Assembly: GCA_030628905.1 (NCBI GenBank)
Contig: DAOVQB010000181.1
Coordinates: forward strand, 1-9,158
From: DAOVQB01 sp023128935
GTDB taxonomy: Bacteria > Eisenbacteria > RBG-16-71-46 > CAIMUX01 > WJJG01
Length of the DNA: 9,158 bases
Reading direction: 5' to 3'
Shown here one piece after another: positions 1 through 7,595 of this stretch. The position numbers were made by a program, and so were the translations under genes. The notes beneath the pieces are model-generated. The model worked only from the letters and a program-made list of their open reading frames with translations. It was not told where the DNA came from and did no database searches. Position 1 is the first letter of the stretch. Each line of letters begins with the position of its first letter.

Positions 1-219
1 CCGCAGCCTTAGACACCCCCTCCACATCCCCAGAGCCGTGGCCGCACCTTCGTGGCCCTCCCCGTCCACCAGGTGGATCGTCTCACCCTTACGTACCCTC
101 ATGACCCGGGAGGCGTGATGAGCTTCATCCCGGGCTAAAGTGATCTCTTGTCCCGGGTCAGGCCAGGGCGGAGCGAGATAGAAAATCCGGTGCGCCGGCT
201 TTTTAGCTGTGGAAGGCAT
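1..219 (-). CDS. rsmE: 16S rRNA m3U1498 methyltransferase RsmE, N-terminal part (runs off window)
   Basis: RsmE methylates N3 of U1498 in 16S rRNA in the assembled 30S subunit, using S-adenosylmethionine. Only the first 73 codons are present; the SPOUT methyltransferase domain lies beyond the window. Translating from the ATG at 219-217 gives a PUA-like N-terminal domain: HRIFYLAPP (residues 10-18), then EITLARDEAHHASRVMRVRKG, then IHLVDGEGHEG. This matches the family pattern of an 'RFF'-like opening, a DEAHH...RVxRxxxG core and a 'DG.G' turn. The start codon lies inside the end of dnaJ, a 17-nt overlap in another frame. No in-frame start lies between it and the conserved HRIFY segment, which fixes the start even though the ribosome binding site is weak. 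RsmE is a standard neighbour of dnaJ, usually with prmA between them; prmA is missing here. The family call is recognition by eye. Confidence 0.85.
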   Translation of the reverse strand, partial: MPSTAKKPAHRIFYLAPPWPDPGQEITLARDEAHHASRVMRVRKGETIHLVDGEGHEGAATALGMWRGCLRLR

Positions 220-1363
220 CCTTGAATTTCTCGAAGAACCCCTTGCCTGGCTTTGGTGGACGCATGGCCGGCATCTGGCCAAGCTCCTGGAACAGGGCCT
301 TTTCCTTAGCGGTGAGCTTCTGGGGCGTCCAGACGCGCACCTCCGCGTAGAGATCACCCTTCATCCTTCCGGTCCCCAGTCCCCGGTCACGGAGGCGCAG
401 AATCTTGCCCGACTGGATCCCAGAGGGGATCTTGACCTCCACCCTCCCGTCCAGGGTGGGTACCTGTATCTTGGCCCCCAGTGCCGCCTGCGTCATGCTG
501 ACCGGAAGCCTGAGCAGAAGGTCGTCCCCGCGGCGCTCAAACAGCTCGTGGTCCTTCTCGTGGATGTTGACCACGAGATCACCTGCTGGCGCTCCCCTCC
601 GGCCCGCATTTCCTCCTGAGCGCTTTATAAGCCGCTGGCCCTCACGCACCCCGGCGGGAATCTTGATCAGGATCTCCTCGATCCCCTCGATGCGTCCCTC
701 ACCCGCGCACCGGGAACAGGGGTTTTCAATGATGCGGCCCTCACCACCACACCGGCTACAGGGCACGCTATGGACAACCTGTCCCCAGAGCGCTCGCTGA
801 ACGACCTTGATCTCGCCCGAGCCATCACACTGCGAGCACCGGATGCTCTGTCCCCCCTGTCCGGCGCCATTGCCGCCGCACTCGGGACAGGAAATCATGC
901 GCTTAAGTCGAACCTTTTTCTCTACCCCGCGGGCGATCTCCTCAAGCGACAGCGCGAGATTGAGCGCCAGATCCTCGCCCCGGCGCGCGTGTCCGCGCCC
1001 CCGGCGCGATTCGAAACCACCCATGAAACCGCTGAAGAGGTCCTCGAGACCACCTCCCCAGGCGGAGTTGCGCCGCGCGAACTCGCGGAAGATCTCCATC
1101 GGGTCGAAATCCGCGCCGCCGGCGCCAAATCCGCCCTGGACCCCCTCATGCCCGAAACGATCGTAGTGGGCTTTCTTCTGCGGATCGCTCAAAACCTGGT
1201 AGGCTTCGGAGACGGCCTTGAAATGCTCCTCGGCCGCCTGATCCCCCGGGTTCTTATCGGGGTGGTACTTGATGGCCTGGCGATGATAGGCTTTCTTAAT
1301 CTCCTCGGCAGAGGCAGACCGCCCAATCTCCAGGACCTCATAGTAGTCTGTCTGTGATGACAT
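203..1363 (-). CDS. dnaJ: Chaperone protein DnaJ (class I Hsp40)
   Basis: This is the co-chaperone that delivers unfolded clients to DnaK and stimulates its ATPase in the cytoplasm. The 386-residue product has the full type I layout. The J domain (about 1-72) carries HPD at 34-36. A Gly/Phe-rich linker with acidic patches follows (about 73-125). The zinc domain has four CxxCxGxG repeats, starting at cysteines 159, 176, 202 and 216. The C-terminal substrate-binding domains contain GDLVV and the typical segment ALGAKIQVPTLDG. The length is normal. The ATG at 1363 has GAGG five bases upstream, 18 nt after the sugar-transferase stop. Unusually, neither dnaK nor grpE is next to it; the gene before it makes polysaccharide. 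HrcA/CIRCE-type control of this copy is not evident, since no CIRCE-like inverted repeat precedes it. The Hsp70 partner must be encoded elsewhere (inference). Confidence 0.97.
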   Translation of the reverse strand: MSSQTDYYEVLEIGRSASAEEIKKAYHRQAIKYHPDKNPGDQAAEEHFKAVSEAYQVLSDPQKKAHYDRFGHEGVQGGFGAGGADFDPMEIFREFARRNSAWGGGLEDLFSGFMGGFESRRGRGHARRGEDLALNLALSLEEIARGVEKKVRLKRMISCPECGGNGAGQGGQSIRCSQCDGSGEIKVVQRALWGQVVHSVPCSRCGGEGRIIENPCSRCAGEGRIEGIEEILIKIPAGVREGQRLIKRSGGNAGRRGAPAGDLVVNIHEKDHELFERRGDDLLLRLPVSMTQAALGAKIQVPTLDGRVEVKIPSGIQSGKILRLRDRGLGTGRMKGDLYAEVRVWTPQKLTAKEKALFQELGQMPAMRPPKPGKGFFEKFKDAFHS

Positions 1364-1381
1364 GTAATCCTCAGGTGTCCT

Positions 1382-2800
1382 CTATTGACCCCGCTGTGCA
1401 AAGATCGATCGGAATGTCATTAAGAGAATCCGTAGGTCCAACCCGAGCGACCAGTTATCCACATAGTGAAGGTCATAGCGGGTGCGCTCCTCAATCGGTA
1501 CGGTGCCCCGCATGCCGTTGACTTGAGCCCATCCGGTCAGCCCGCTCTTGACCCTATGGCGTTCGAAATAGCCCGGCACTAAATCTTCGAACCGGTCGAC
1601 AAAGTAGGGCCGTTCGGGTCTCGGTCCCACCAGGCTCATCTCTCCTTTGAGTACATTTAGTAATTGAGGAAGTTCATCCAGGCTCCAAGTGCGCAGAAAG
1701 GTTCCCAGGCGCGTCCGGCGGCGGTCCTTCACCTCCGCCCAGATCGGTCCCGTCCCCATCTCGGCATCGACGCGCATCGAACGGAACTTGATCATTTGAA
1801 AAACCTTGTGATCCCGTCCTACCCGCTCCTGCATGTAGAAAACCGGTCCGGGCGAGTCGAGTCTAATGATGAGGGCCAGCAGGGCGAGCAGGGGACCGAA
1901 CAACACCACTAGGGGAATCGTCACGATGAGGTCAAGTGTGCGTTTGACGACCCCATTCCAACCGGCCAACGGGATCCCGCGCAGGCTGGCAATCGGAATA
2001 CCGTCAATCTCGTCGAAACGCGCCTGGCGCGAGATCAGCGAGAAGAGGTCGGGAACGAACTCCACATCAACCTCGTGGGGCCTGCACTGGCGCATGACCT
2101 CGATTAGCCCCTCCTGGGCCGAGAGTGGCAGAGCCACGATCACCCGGTCGATGCGATGCTGCGCGACCATCCGGCCCACCTCGTCGTAGCGACCCAGGAT
2201 GGCACATGGATCCCCATCCCGCGGCGCTATGTCTTCTCCAGGCCCAGCAAGGATCCCCACTGCCTTGTGCGGTAGGCCCGCCTCCGCAATCAAGGCATAC
2301 CCGATCCGGTTGCCCTGGTGCGTACGTCCCACCACCAGGAAGCGCAGCGGGCGATCCCTCAATACGAAGCCCGCGATCCGGAATGAGAAGACCCGTCCGA
2401 CGTGAATCAGCGGGACAGAAACCATCCAGACCAATGGGATCGCGATACGCGAAAGGGTCACATCGCGGTAGAAGAAAGTCACACCCGCGGTGAGAACCAT
2501 CCCTAGGAGCGAAGCCTTCAACAGGACGGAGACGGCCGAGCCACCCCACCTCCGCCGGATCCGGTACAGTCCGAAGGAGTGGAATACCGCCATCCAGACG
2601 ATCGCGCTGGCCGAGGCTGCCACGAGATAATGGACCAGCGGCGGGATCCCCTTTGACAGGTCCCAGAGAACCCCGACGAGGGGAGAGAGGAACCGCAGCC
2701 AGTAACCGATCAGAAAGGCGGCCAGAATGGCCAGGGCATCGCTCAGATGCCAGAGGAACTGGATCAGCGTCTCGCGTTTTCGCCTTTCAATATGCCCCAC
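1382..2800 (-). CDS. Exopolysaccharide polyprenyl-phosphate sugar phosphotransferase (WcaJ/WbaP type)
   Basis: The enzyme is predicted to move a sugar-1-phosphate from a nucleotide sugar to undecaprenyl phosphate on the inner face of the membrane, the first step of capsule or exopolysaccharide repeat assembly. The 472 residues show about four N-terminal hydrophobic helices (roughly 12-35, 53-75, 93-110, 118-140). A soluble Rossmann-like region follows (about 152-275), starting RFLVVGRT. Then come a re-entrant membrane helix (about 288-312) and the catalytic domain. That domain contains KFRSM (338-342), SLDELPQL (373-380), which holds the Asp-Glu pair known to be catalytic in PglC relatives, GEMSLVGPRP (386-395) and SGLTGWAQVNG (419-429). 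The start is GTG at 2800, with GAGG six bases upstream and only 3 nt after the glycosyltransferase stop, so the two are probably co-translated. Which sugar is used (glucose, galactose or other) cannot be told from the sequence. Confidence 0.93.
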   Translation of the reverse strand: MGHIERRKRETLIQFLWHLSDALAILAAFLIGYWLRFLSPLVGVLWDLSKGIPPLVHYLVAASASAIVWMAVFHSFGLYRIRRRWGGSAVSVLLKASLLGMVLTAGVTFFYRDVTLSRIAIPLVWMVSVPLIHVGRVFSFRIAGFVLRDRPLRFLVVGRTHQGNRIGYALIAEAGLPHKAVGILAGPGEDIAPRDGDPCAILGRYDEVGRMVAQHRIDRVIVALPLSAQEGLIEVMRQCRPHEVDVEFVPDLFSLISRQARFDEIDGIPIASLRGIPLAGWNGVVKRTLDLIVTIPLVVLFGPLLALLALIIRLDSPGPVFYMQERVGRDHKVFQMIKFRSMRVDAEMGTGPIWAEVKDRRRTRLGTFLRTWSLDELPQLLNVLKGEMSLVGPRPERPYFVDRFEDLVPGYFERHRVKSGLTGWAQVNGMRGTVPIEERTRYDLHYVDNWSLGLDLRILLMTFRSIFAQRGQ

Positions 2801-2803
2801 GGC

Positions 2804-3895
2804 TTACCTCATCACAGATGCGATCTCCTCGGCGATCCGGGTCCGGAACCGTTCGCGCGAGAATTGTTCAGCCCGCCTGCGCGCCGCTGCTGGCGAGAGA
2901 TCCAAGGCGTCCAGGCGCCGCAGCGCTCTTACGAGCGACTTGGCCGTCTGCTGCCGAAAAAAAACACCCGTCTGCCCGTCCACTACCGTTTCGAGTGCGC
3001 CCCCCACACCATAGGCAACCACTGGGGTACCGCAGGCCATCGCCTCGAGCGGAACGATACCGAAATCCTCCTCGCCAGGAAAGAGCAGGGCGCGCGTGCG
3101 CCGCAGCACATTGAGCAGCTGCTCGGACGGCAGCCAACCCGAAAACCTAGCTGAGGACCCCGCCAGGCGCTCCAGGCGCTTCCTCTCCACACCGCTGCCG
3201 ATCACGACCAGTTCCCGGCCCATCTCCCGAGCAGCCTCAATGGCCAGGTCAAGACGCTTGTACGGCACAAGCGCGGAGATCACCAGGTAGAAATCCTCTC
3301 GTTCCACCGAGGCATCGGGCGTGAAGGCCCCGGTGTCTACCCAGGGATGGACGACCTGGGCTTCGCGGCCATAGTAGCGGCGGATCCTGCTCGCCACGTT
3401 CTGTGAGTTGGCGATGAACCGGTCCACGCCCGCGGCCGTCGTTCTGTCCCACATCCGCAGCCAGGTGGCCACCGAGGGTAGCAGCCAGGAAGCGGGAAAT
3501 CGATACCGGCCTGACCCGAAATACTGCTCATAGGCCAACCAGACATAGCGCATCGGTGTGTGGCAGTAACAGACATGCTGTGTCCCGGGGTGCACCACAA
3601 CCCCTTTGGCTACGGCGTGGCTACTCGAGAGCACCAGGTCGTATCCTCGGAGGTCGAACCGCTCGATGGCCGCCGGGAAGAGGGGCAGGTAGCGCTGGTA
3701 GCGACTCTTCCCGAACGGTGCGCGTTGGAGAAATGAGGTCACGATCCGGTGGCGCTCAATCTGCTCGCTCACTGTGCCCGGACGGTGCACGAGCGTGTAT
3801 ATCGGCGCATCCGGATAGAGTTGACAGAAGACCTCCAGGCACTTCTCTCCACCCCGCATTCCGGTGAGCCAGTCGTGGACCAGAGCCACCCTCAT
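2804..3895 (-). CDS. GT4-family glycosyltransferase
   Basis: This is a retaining GT-B fold glycosyltransferase, probably adding a sugar from a nucleotide donor to a lipid-linked glycan at the cytoplasmic face of the membrane. The 363-residue protein opens with MRVALVHDWLTGMRGGEK, the glycine-rich acceptor-side loop typical of the WbaZ/mannosyltransferase-like GT4 group. It has CHTPMRY (111-117), FIANSQNV (160-167), the donor-domain start SALVPYKRLDLAIEA (207-221) with the conserved K213 and R214 region, and the EX7E motif with E276 and E284 in EEDFGIVPLEAMACGTP. The ATG at 3895 overlaps the hemW stop by four bases (ATGA), with a GAGG-type ribosome binding site six bases upstream. The gene is followed within 3 nt by the polyprenyl sugar phosphotransferase. 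Together they look like a small initiation-plus-extension pair for a surface polysaccharide. Donor and acceptor sugars are unknown. Confidence 0.93.
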   Translation of the reverse strand: MRVALVHDWLTGMRGGEKCLEVFCQLYPDAPIYTLVHRPGTVSEQIERHRIVTSFLQRAPFGKSRYQRYLPLFPAAIERFDLRGYDLVLSSSHAVAKGVVVHPGTQHVCYCHTPMRYVWLAYEQYFGSGRYRFPASWLLPSVATWLRMWDRTTAAGVDRFIANSQNVASRIRRYYGREAQVVHPWVDTGAFTPDASVEREDFYLVISALVPYKRLDLAIEAAREMGRELVVIGSGVERKRLERLAGSSARFSGWLPSEQLLNVLRRTRALLFPGEEDFGIVPLEAMACGTPVVAYGVGGALETVVDGQTGVFFRQQTAKSLVRALRRLDALDLSPAAARRRAEQFSRERFRTRIAEEIASVMR

Positions 3896-5094
3896 GAATC
3901 GTCCTCTTCCAAGGCCCGGATCAACTCCACAAAGACACTGTTTGACACGAAGTAAGCCTGGGGCGCAAGCCGCAGGCCCTCAGCGTCCATGTTCAGGAAG
4001 CCGGTGCCGTAGAGGAGACGCGCCCGTCGCCTAAGGCGGGCCAGCGCCCCGCGCGCGGTCACTCCCTCCAGCGCAGACCACTTCAGCCCTTCGGCCATAC
4101 GCAACCCGAGCAGGATCATCTCCTTGGCTTCATCCGCTGGCGTAAGGCTGTAGCGTTCGCGCGGGGGCCGCCGTGGGGCTTCGAGCAGATGCTCCAGATA
4201 TACCGTGAGATTCGCAGCATTGCACCAGCGCAACGCCCCATCGAAGGAATGCGCAGCTGGACCTAGACCGTAATAGGGTCGCCTGCGCCAGGTCGCCACA
4301 TTGTGCCGGCAGCGGAAACCAGGGCGCGCGAAGTTGGAGATCTCGTAGTGCTCGAATCCCGCTGCGAGCGCCAGGTCTCGCGTGACCATATATTGCTTGA
4401 GCAGGATTTCGTCAAACGGCGTCTCCAACTCTCCGCCATGCAGGAGCTGATGGAGGATTGTCTCTTCCTCCAGCGTGAGCAGATAGCAGGAGATGTGCGC
4501 GGGCTCGAGCGCAATAGCCTCCTGTAGGGATGTCGTCCACTGCTCGATGGATTGACCCGGAAGGCCGTACATCAGGTCCAGATTGAGGTTCCTGCAGCCC
4601 GCCCGGCGCGCCGCGTGCACCGCCTCACGGCCCTGCTGCGCATCGTGGCCCCTCCCGAGAAGTGAAAGCTCGGCATCGCGGAATGACTGCAGGCCCAAAC
4701 TGAACCGGCTATATCCAGCCGCGAGAAGGCCCGTGAACAGCTCGTAACTGGCGCCTTCGGGATTGAGCTCCACAGTGATCTCACAATCGTCAGCCCAGCG
4801 GGACGGGTCGCGGAAGATATCCAAGAGCCCGCGGAGCCGCACACTTCCCAGCACCGAAGGCGTCCCCCCACCCACGTAGATGCTTGTGAGGCACTGATCA
4901 GAATCGTCCCATCCGGTCTCTTCCCGGAGCAACTGCCATTCGTTTGCCAGAGCTCGCAGATAGGGATCGAATCGGTGGGGTTCACTCTGCACGCTGTAGA
5001 AGCTGCAATAGCGGCACTTTCGGACGCAGAAGGGGGTGTGGATATAGAGCGAGATCTCCCGGACCTCTCCGTCGATGGCCTCACCCCTATTCAT
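3892..5094 (-). CDS. hemW: Radical SAM heme chaperone HemW
   Basis: HemW proteins are radical SAM family members that bind heme and hand it to apoproteins such as respiratory enzymes. They were long misannotated as oxygen-independent coproporphyrinogen III oxidase (HemN). The 400-residue product has the cluster motif CVRKCRYCSF, with cysteines 23, 27 and 30 followed by Ser-Phe. It therefore lacks the extra cysteine of true HemN (CxxxCxxCxC), which favours HemW. Other family signatures are IYVGGGTPS (72-80), ELNPE (109-113), SLGLQSF (132-138), LDLMYGLPGQ (172-181), YEISNFARPG (250-259), RCRHN (261-265) and YYGLGPAAHSF (274-284). The ATG at 5094 lies 12 nt after the lepB stop, with AGGGAG about eight bases upstream. 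The gene ends in a 4-nt overlap with the glycosyltransferase. hemW next to lepA/lepB and dnaJ is a common bacterial arrangement. Confidence 0.95.
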   Translation of the reverse strand: MNRGEAIDGEVREISLYIHTPFCVRKCRYCSFYSVQSEPHRFDPYLRALANEWQLLREETGWDDSDQCLTSIYVGGGTPSVLGSVRLRGLLDIFRDPSRWADDCEITVELNPEGASYELFTGLLAAGYSRFSLGLQSFRDAELSLLGRGHDAQQGREAVHAARRAGCRNLNLDLMYGLPGQSIEQWTTSLQEAIALEPAHISCYLLTLEEETILHQLLHGGELETPFDEILLKQYMVTRDLALAAGFEHYEISNFARPGFRCRHNVATWRRRPYYGLGPAAHSFDGALRWCNAANLTVYLEHLLEAPRRPPRERYSLTPADEAKEMILLGLRMAEGLKWSALEGVTARGALARLRRRARLLYGTGFLNMDAEGLRLAPQAYFVSNSVFVELIRALEEDDS

Positions 5095-5106
5095 ACGCGC
5101 AGCTCC

Positions 5107-5748
5107 CTACCGAACGGGCGTGAAGATCCTGCGCAAGCGAATCCTCTTGGCCTCCGGATCCCATGAAAAGTAGCGCACAAACGCCCGGCCATGCACGAAC
5201 TCCATAGGCAGGGTCCCCCAGAATCGGCTGTCAGAACTGTGATCCCGGTTATCGCCCATGACGAACAGATGCCCGGGCGGTACGGTAAGGGGCCCGAAGC
5301 TGACATACTGGGGCGGCGCGTGCGGACTCCGGTACTGGGCATAGGACTCATCCTGCCTGGCCCCGTCGACATATAGCTGTTTGCCACGCATTTCTACTCT
5401 CTGGCCGCCTACGGCCACACACCTCTTGATATAGTCCACCTTGCGCTGGCCGGCCTTGCCGGAGCCGGGGAACCGGAAAACGATGATATCGCCCGGCCGG
5501 GGTTGGCGAAAGCCCGGAAGGCGGAAAGAAGTGAACGGGACACGAGCGCCATACTCGAGCTTATTGATGAAAAGGAAATCACCGATCAGCAGTGTTTCCT
5601 CCATCGAGCCCGACGGGATCCGAAAGGCCTGCAGCACGAAGGTTCGCAGGATCAGAAAGAGCACTACCGCAACCAGCATGCTCCCGACAAACTCCCGCCC
5701 CTTCGACACTGGCCGCGGTCGTCCGCCCGACCTGCCAAGCGGCCACAT
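5107..5748 (-). CDS. lepB: Signal peptidase I
   Basis: This membrane serine protease (S26) cleaves signal peptides from exported preproteins on the outer face of the cytoplasmic membrane. The 213-residue product has a short basic N-terminus, one transmembrane helix (about 20-40) and the catalytic serine in IPSGSM (Ser48). Next come GDFLFINKLEYGARVPF and the catalytic lysine in DYIKRCVAVGG (Lys108). The C-terminal box is GDNRDHSSDSRFWG. Box B reads SMEETL, where many homologues have SMxPTL. A single helix and this length fit the short bacterial forms. The start is ambiguous: GTG at 5751 gives a 4-nt overlap with the lepA stop, while ATG at 5748 overlaps by one base. The GGAGG motif is five bases from GTG and eight from ATG; I chose ATG. 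Translational coupling to lepA is likely either way. Confidence 0.96.
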   Translation of the reverse strand: MWPLGRSGGRPRPVSKGREFVGSMLVAVVLFLILRTFVLQAFRIPSGSMEETLLIGDFLFINKLEYGARVPFTSFRLPGFRQPRPGDIIVFRFPGSGKAGQRKVDYIKRCVAVGGQRVEMRGKQLYVDGARQDESYAQYRSPHAPPQYVSFGPLTVPPGHLFVMGDNRDHSSDSRFWGTLPMEFVHGRAFVRYFSWDPEAKRIRLRRIFTPVR

Positions 5749-7577
5749 CACTTCCGCCTCCCCTGCTGTTCATCAGTCGCGCGCAGGAGCGCCAGAAAGG
5801 CCTCCTGGGGAACATGCACGGTGCCGATCTGCTTCATGCGCTTCTTGCCCTCCTTCTGCTTTTCCAGGAGTTTGCGCTTGCGCGTCACATCCCCGCCATA
5901 GCACTTGGCCGTCACATCCTTGCGCAGGGCATTGACCGTGGAGCGGGCAATGACTCTTCTGCCGGTGGCAGCTTGGATGGCGATCTTGAACAGCTGGCGT
6001 GGGATCAGGTCCTTGAGGCGATCGACAAGACGACGCCCCCATTCGTAGGCCTTCTCCTCGTGCACAATCAGCGAGAGCGCGTCTACCTTCTCCCCGTTGA
6101 GCATTACATCGAGCCTGACCATGTCTGAGGCACGGTAGCCGTAGAATTCGTAGTCCATTGTCCCATAGCCACGCGTCACTGTCTTGAGGCGGTCGAAGAA
6201 GCCATACAGGATCTCCCCAAGGGGAGCCAGATACTCGAGCCGCATGCGCCTGGCGTCCAGATGCTCCATGTTGCGCTGGATGCCGCGCCGCTCCTGCAGG
6301 AGCTTCATCACCATGCCGATGCTCTCGGGGGGAACCACCAGGTGAAGAATTATGAATGGTTCTTCGATCCGCTCCTCTGTGCCCATATCCGGCATGCGGC
6401 TGGGGTTGTCTATGATCTCAGGCGGCCCGCCTCCTTTTGGATGAACCCGGTAGGAAACGTTCGGCGTCGTGGCGATGATCGAGAGACCGTACTCGCGCTG
6501 AATCCTTTCCTGAACGACCTCGAGATGCAGGGGACCAAGGAACCCACAGCGAAAACCGAAGCCCAGGGCCAGTGATGTCTCCGGCTCATAGCTCAGGGCC
6601 GCATCGTTGAGCCGGAACTTGGCAAGGGCATCTTTGAGGTCCCCGTAGTCCTCCGTGGAGACGGGGAAAAGCCCGCTGAAGACCATCGGCTTCATGGGAG
6701 CATAACCCGGGAGTGGCGTGACCCCATCAGCCGGAAACCCCGCGAGGGTATCTCCAACGCCTGCATCGGCAACATCCTTGACGCCTGCAATCACGTATCC
6801 GACGTCGCCCGCGCGCAGCGAGTCGCACTGTTGCAATCCCAGGCGGAATGTGCCGACCTCCTGGACTTCGTGTTCCTTCTTGGTTGCCAGGAAACAGATC
6901 CGTTGACCAGCCCTCAGAGCCCCATCCATCACCCGGACGTGTACGATCACGCCCCGGTAACTATCGAACTGCGAATCGAAGATGAGCGCACGCATGGGCC
7001 CCTCCTCCCGCTCTGGAGGAGGGGGAAATACCCGAATGATCTTCTCAAGCAGTTCATCAACACCCTCGCCTGTCTTGGCACTAACCGCCAGAACCTCGTC
7101 AGGCGGTGAACCGAGCAGATCGGCAACCTGCTGCCTCACGTCGTCGGGCCGCGCGGCATCCATGTCGATCTTGTTGAGCACCGGGAGGATATCGAGGTCG
7201 TTATCGATTGCCATGTACAAGTTCGAGACTGTCTGGGCCTCGATGCCCTGGGTGGCATCGATCAGCAGAATGGCACCCTCGCAGGCCGCTAGGGACCGCG
7301 AGACCTCGTAGCTGAAATCCACGTGCCCGGGTGTGTCGATCAGGTTGAGCTCATAGGTATCCCCGTCGCGGCTCGTGTATTCAAGTTTGATCGCGTGGGC
7401 CTTGATGGTAATACCACGCTCACGTTCCAGATCCATATCATCTAGCACTTGCGCCCGCATCTTCCCGGCAGGTATGGCACCCGTACGTTCGAGGATCCGA
7501 TCGGCCAACGTCGATTTGCCATGGTCGATGTGCGCCACAATGCAAAAGTTGCGAACGTGATCTCTTCTTCCAGCCAT
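5748..7577 (-). CDS. lepA: Elongation factor 4 (LepA), ribosome-associated GTPase
   Basis: LepA/EF4 is a translational GTPase that binds the ribosome; back-translocation and initiation/30S biogenesis roles have been reported. The G domain carries AHIDHGKST (15-23), RGITIKA (54-60), DTPGHVDF (81-88), NKID (135-138) and SAK (166-168). Domain II, EF-G-like domains III and V (including ALGFGFRCGFLG) and the LepA-specific C-terminal domain follow. The last contains ALRKDVTAKCYGGDVTRKRKLL and ends KRMKQIGTVHVPQEAF. The 609 residues are normal for the family (about 600). I chose the ATG at 7577 because MAGRRDHVRNF aligns with the usual short N-terminus. GTG codons at 7586 and 7583 are in frame, and GAGAG lies six bases before 7586, so a three-residue extension is possible. 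The upstream DUF5683-like gene ends 18 nt before this ATG, and lepB follows with overlap. Confidence 0.98.
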   Translation of the reverse strand: MAGRRDHVRNFCIVAHIDHGKSTLADRILERTGAIPAGKMRAQVLDDMDLERERGITIKAHAIKLEYTSRDGDTYELNLIDTPGHVDFSYEVSRSLAACEGAILLIDATQGIEAQTVSNLYMAIDNDLDILPVLNKIDMDAARPDDVRQQVADLLGSPPDEVLAVSAKTGEGVDELLEKIIRVFPPPPEREEGPMRALIFDSQFDSYRGVIVHVRVMDGALRAGQRICFLATKKEHEVQEVGTFRLGLQQCDSLRAGDVGYVIAGVKDVADAGVGDTLAGFPADGVTPLPGYAPMKPMVFSGLFPVSTEDYGDLKDALAKFRLNDAALSYEPETSLALGFGFRCGFLGPLHLEVVQERIQREYGLSIIATTPNVSYRVHPKGGGPPEIIDNPSRMPDMGTEERIEEPFIILHLVVPPESIGMVMKLLQERRGIQRNMEHLDARRMRLEYLAPLGEILYGFFDRLKTVTRGYGTMDYEFYGYRASDMVRLDVMLNGEKVDALSLIVHEEKAYEWGRRLVDRLKDLIPRQLFKIAIQAATGRRVIARSTVNALRKDVTAKCYGGDVTRKRKLLEKQKEGKKRMKQIGTVHVPQEAFLALLRATDEQQGRRK

Positions 7578-7595
7578 AGGCACCACCGATCGCTC

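Noticed and set aside
184..204. Terminator-like hairpin CCGG/CCGG flanked by AAAA and TTTT just after the dnaJ stop
   Set aside because: The stem is only four pairs with an adjoining mismatch, and it lies inside the rsmE coding region, which continues in frame.
770..1357. 195-residue plus-strand ORF opposite dnaJ
   Set aside because: It is the antisense shadow of dnaJ, whose J domain and zinc motifs are clear. It has no recognisable motif or ribosome binding site.
3892..5094. True coproporphyrinogen III dehydrogenase HemN
   Set aside because: The cluster motif is CxxxCxYCSF without the fourth cysteine of HemN, and the neighbourhood and length fit HemW.
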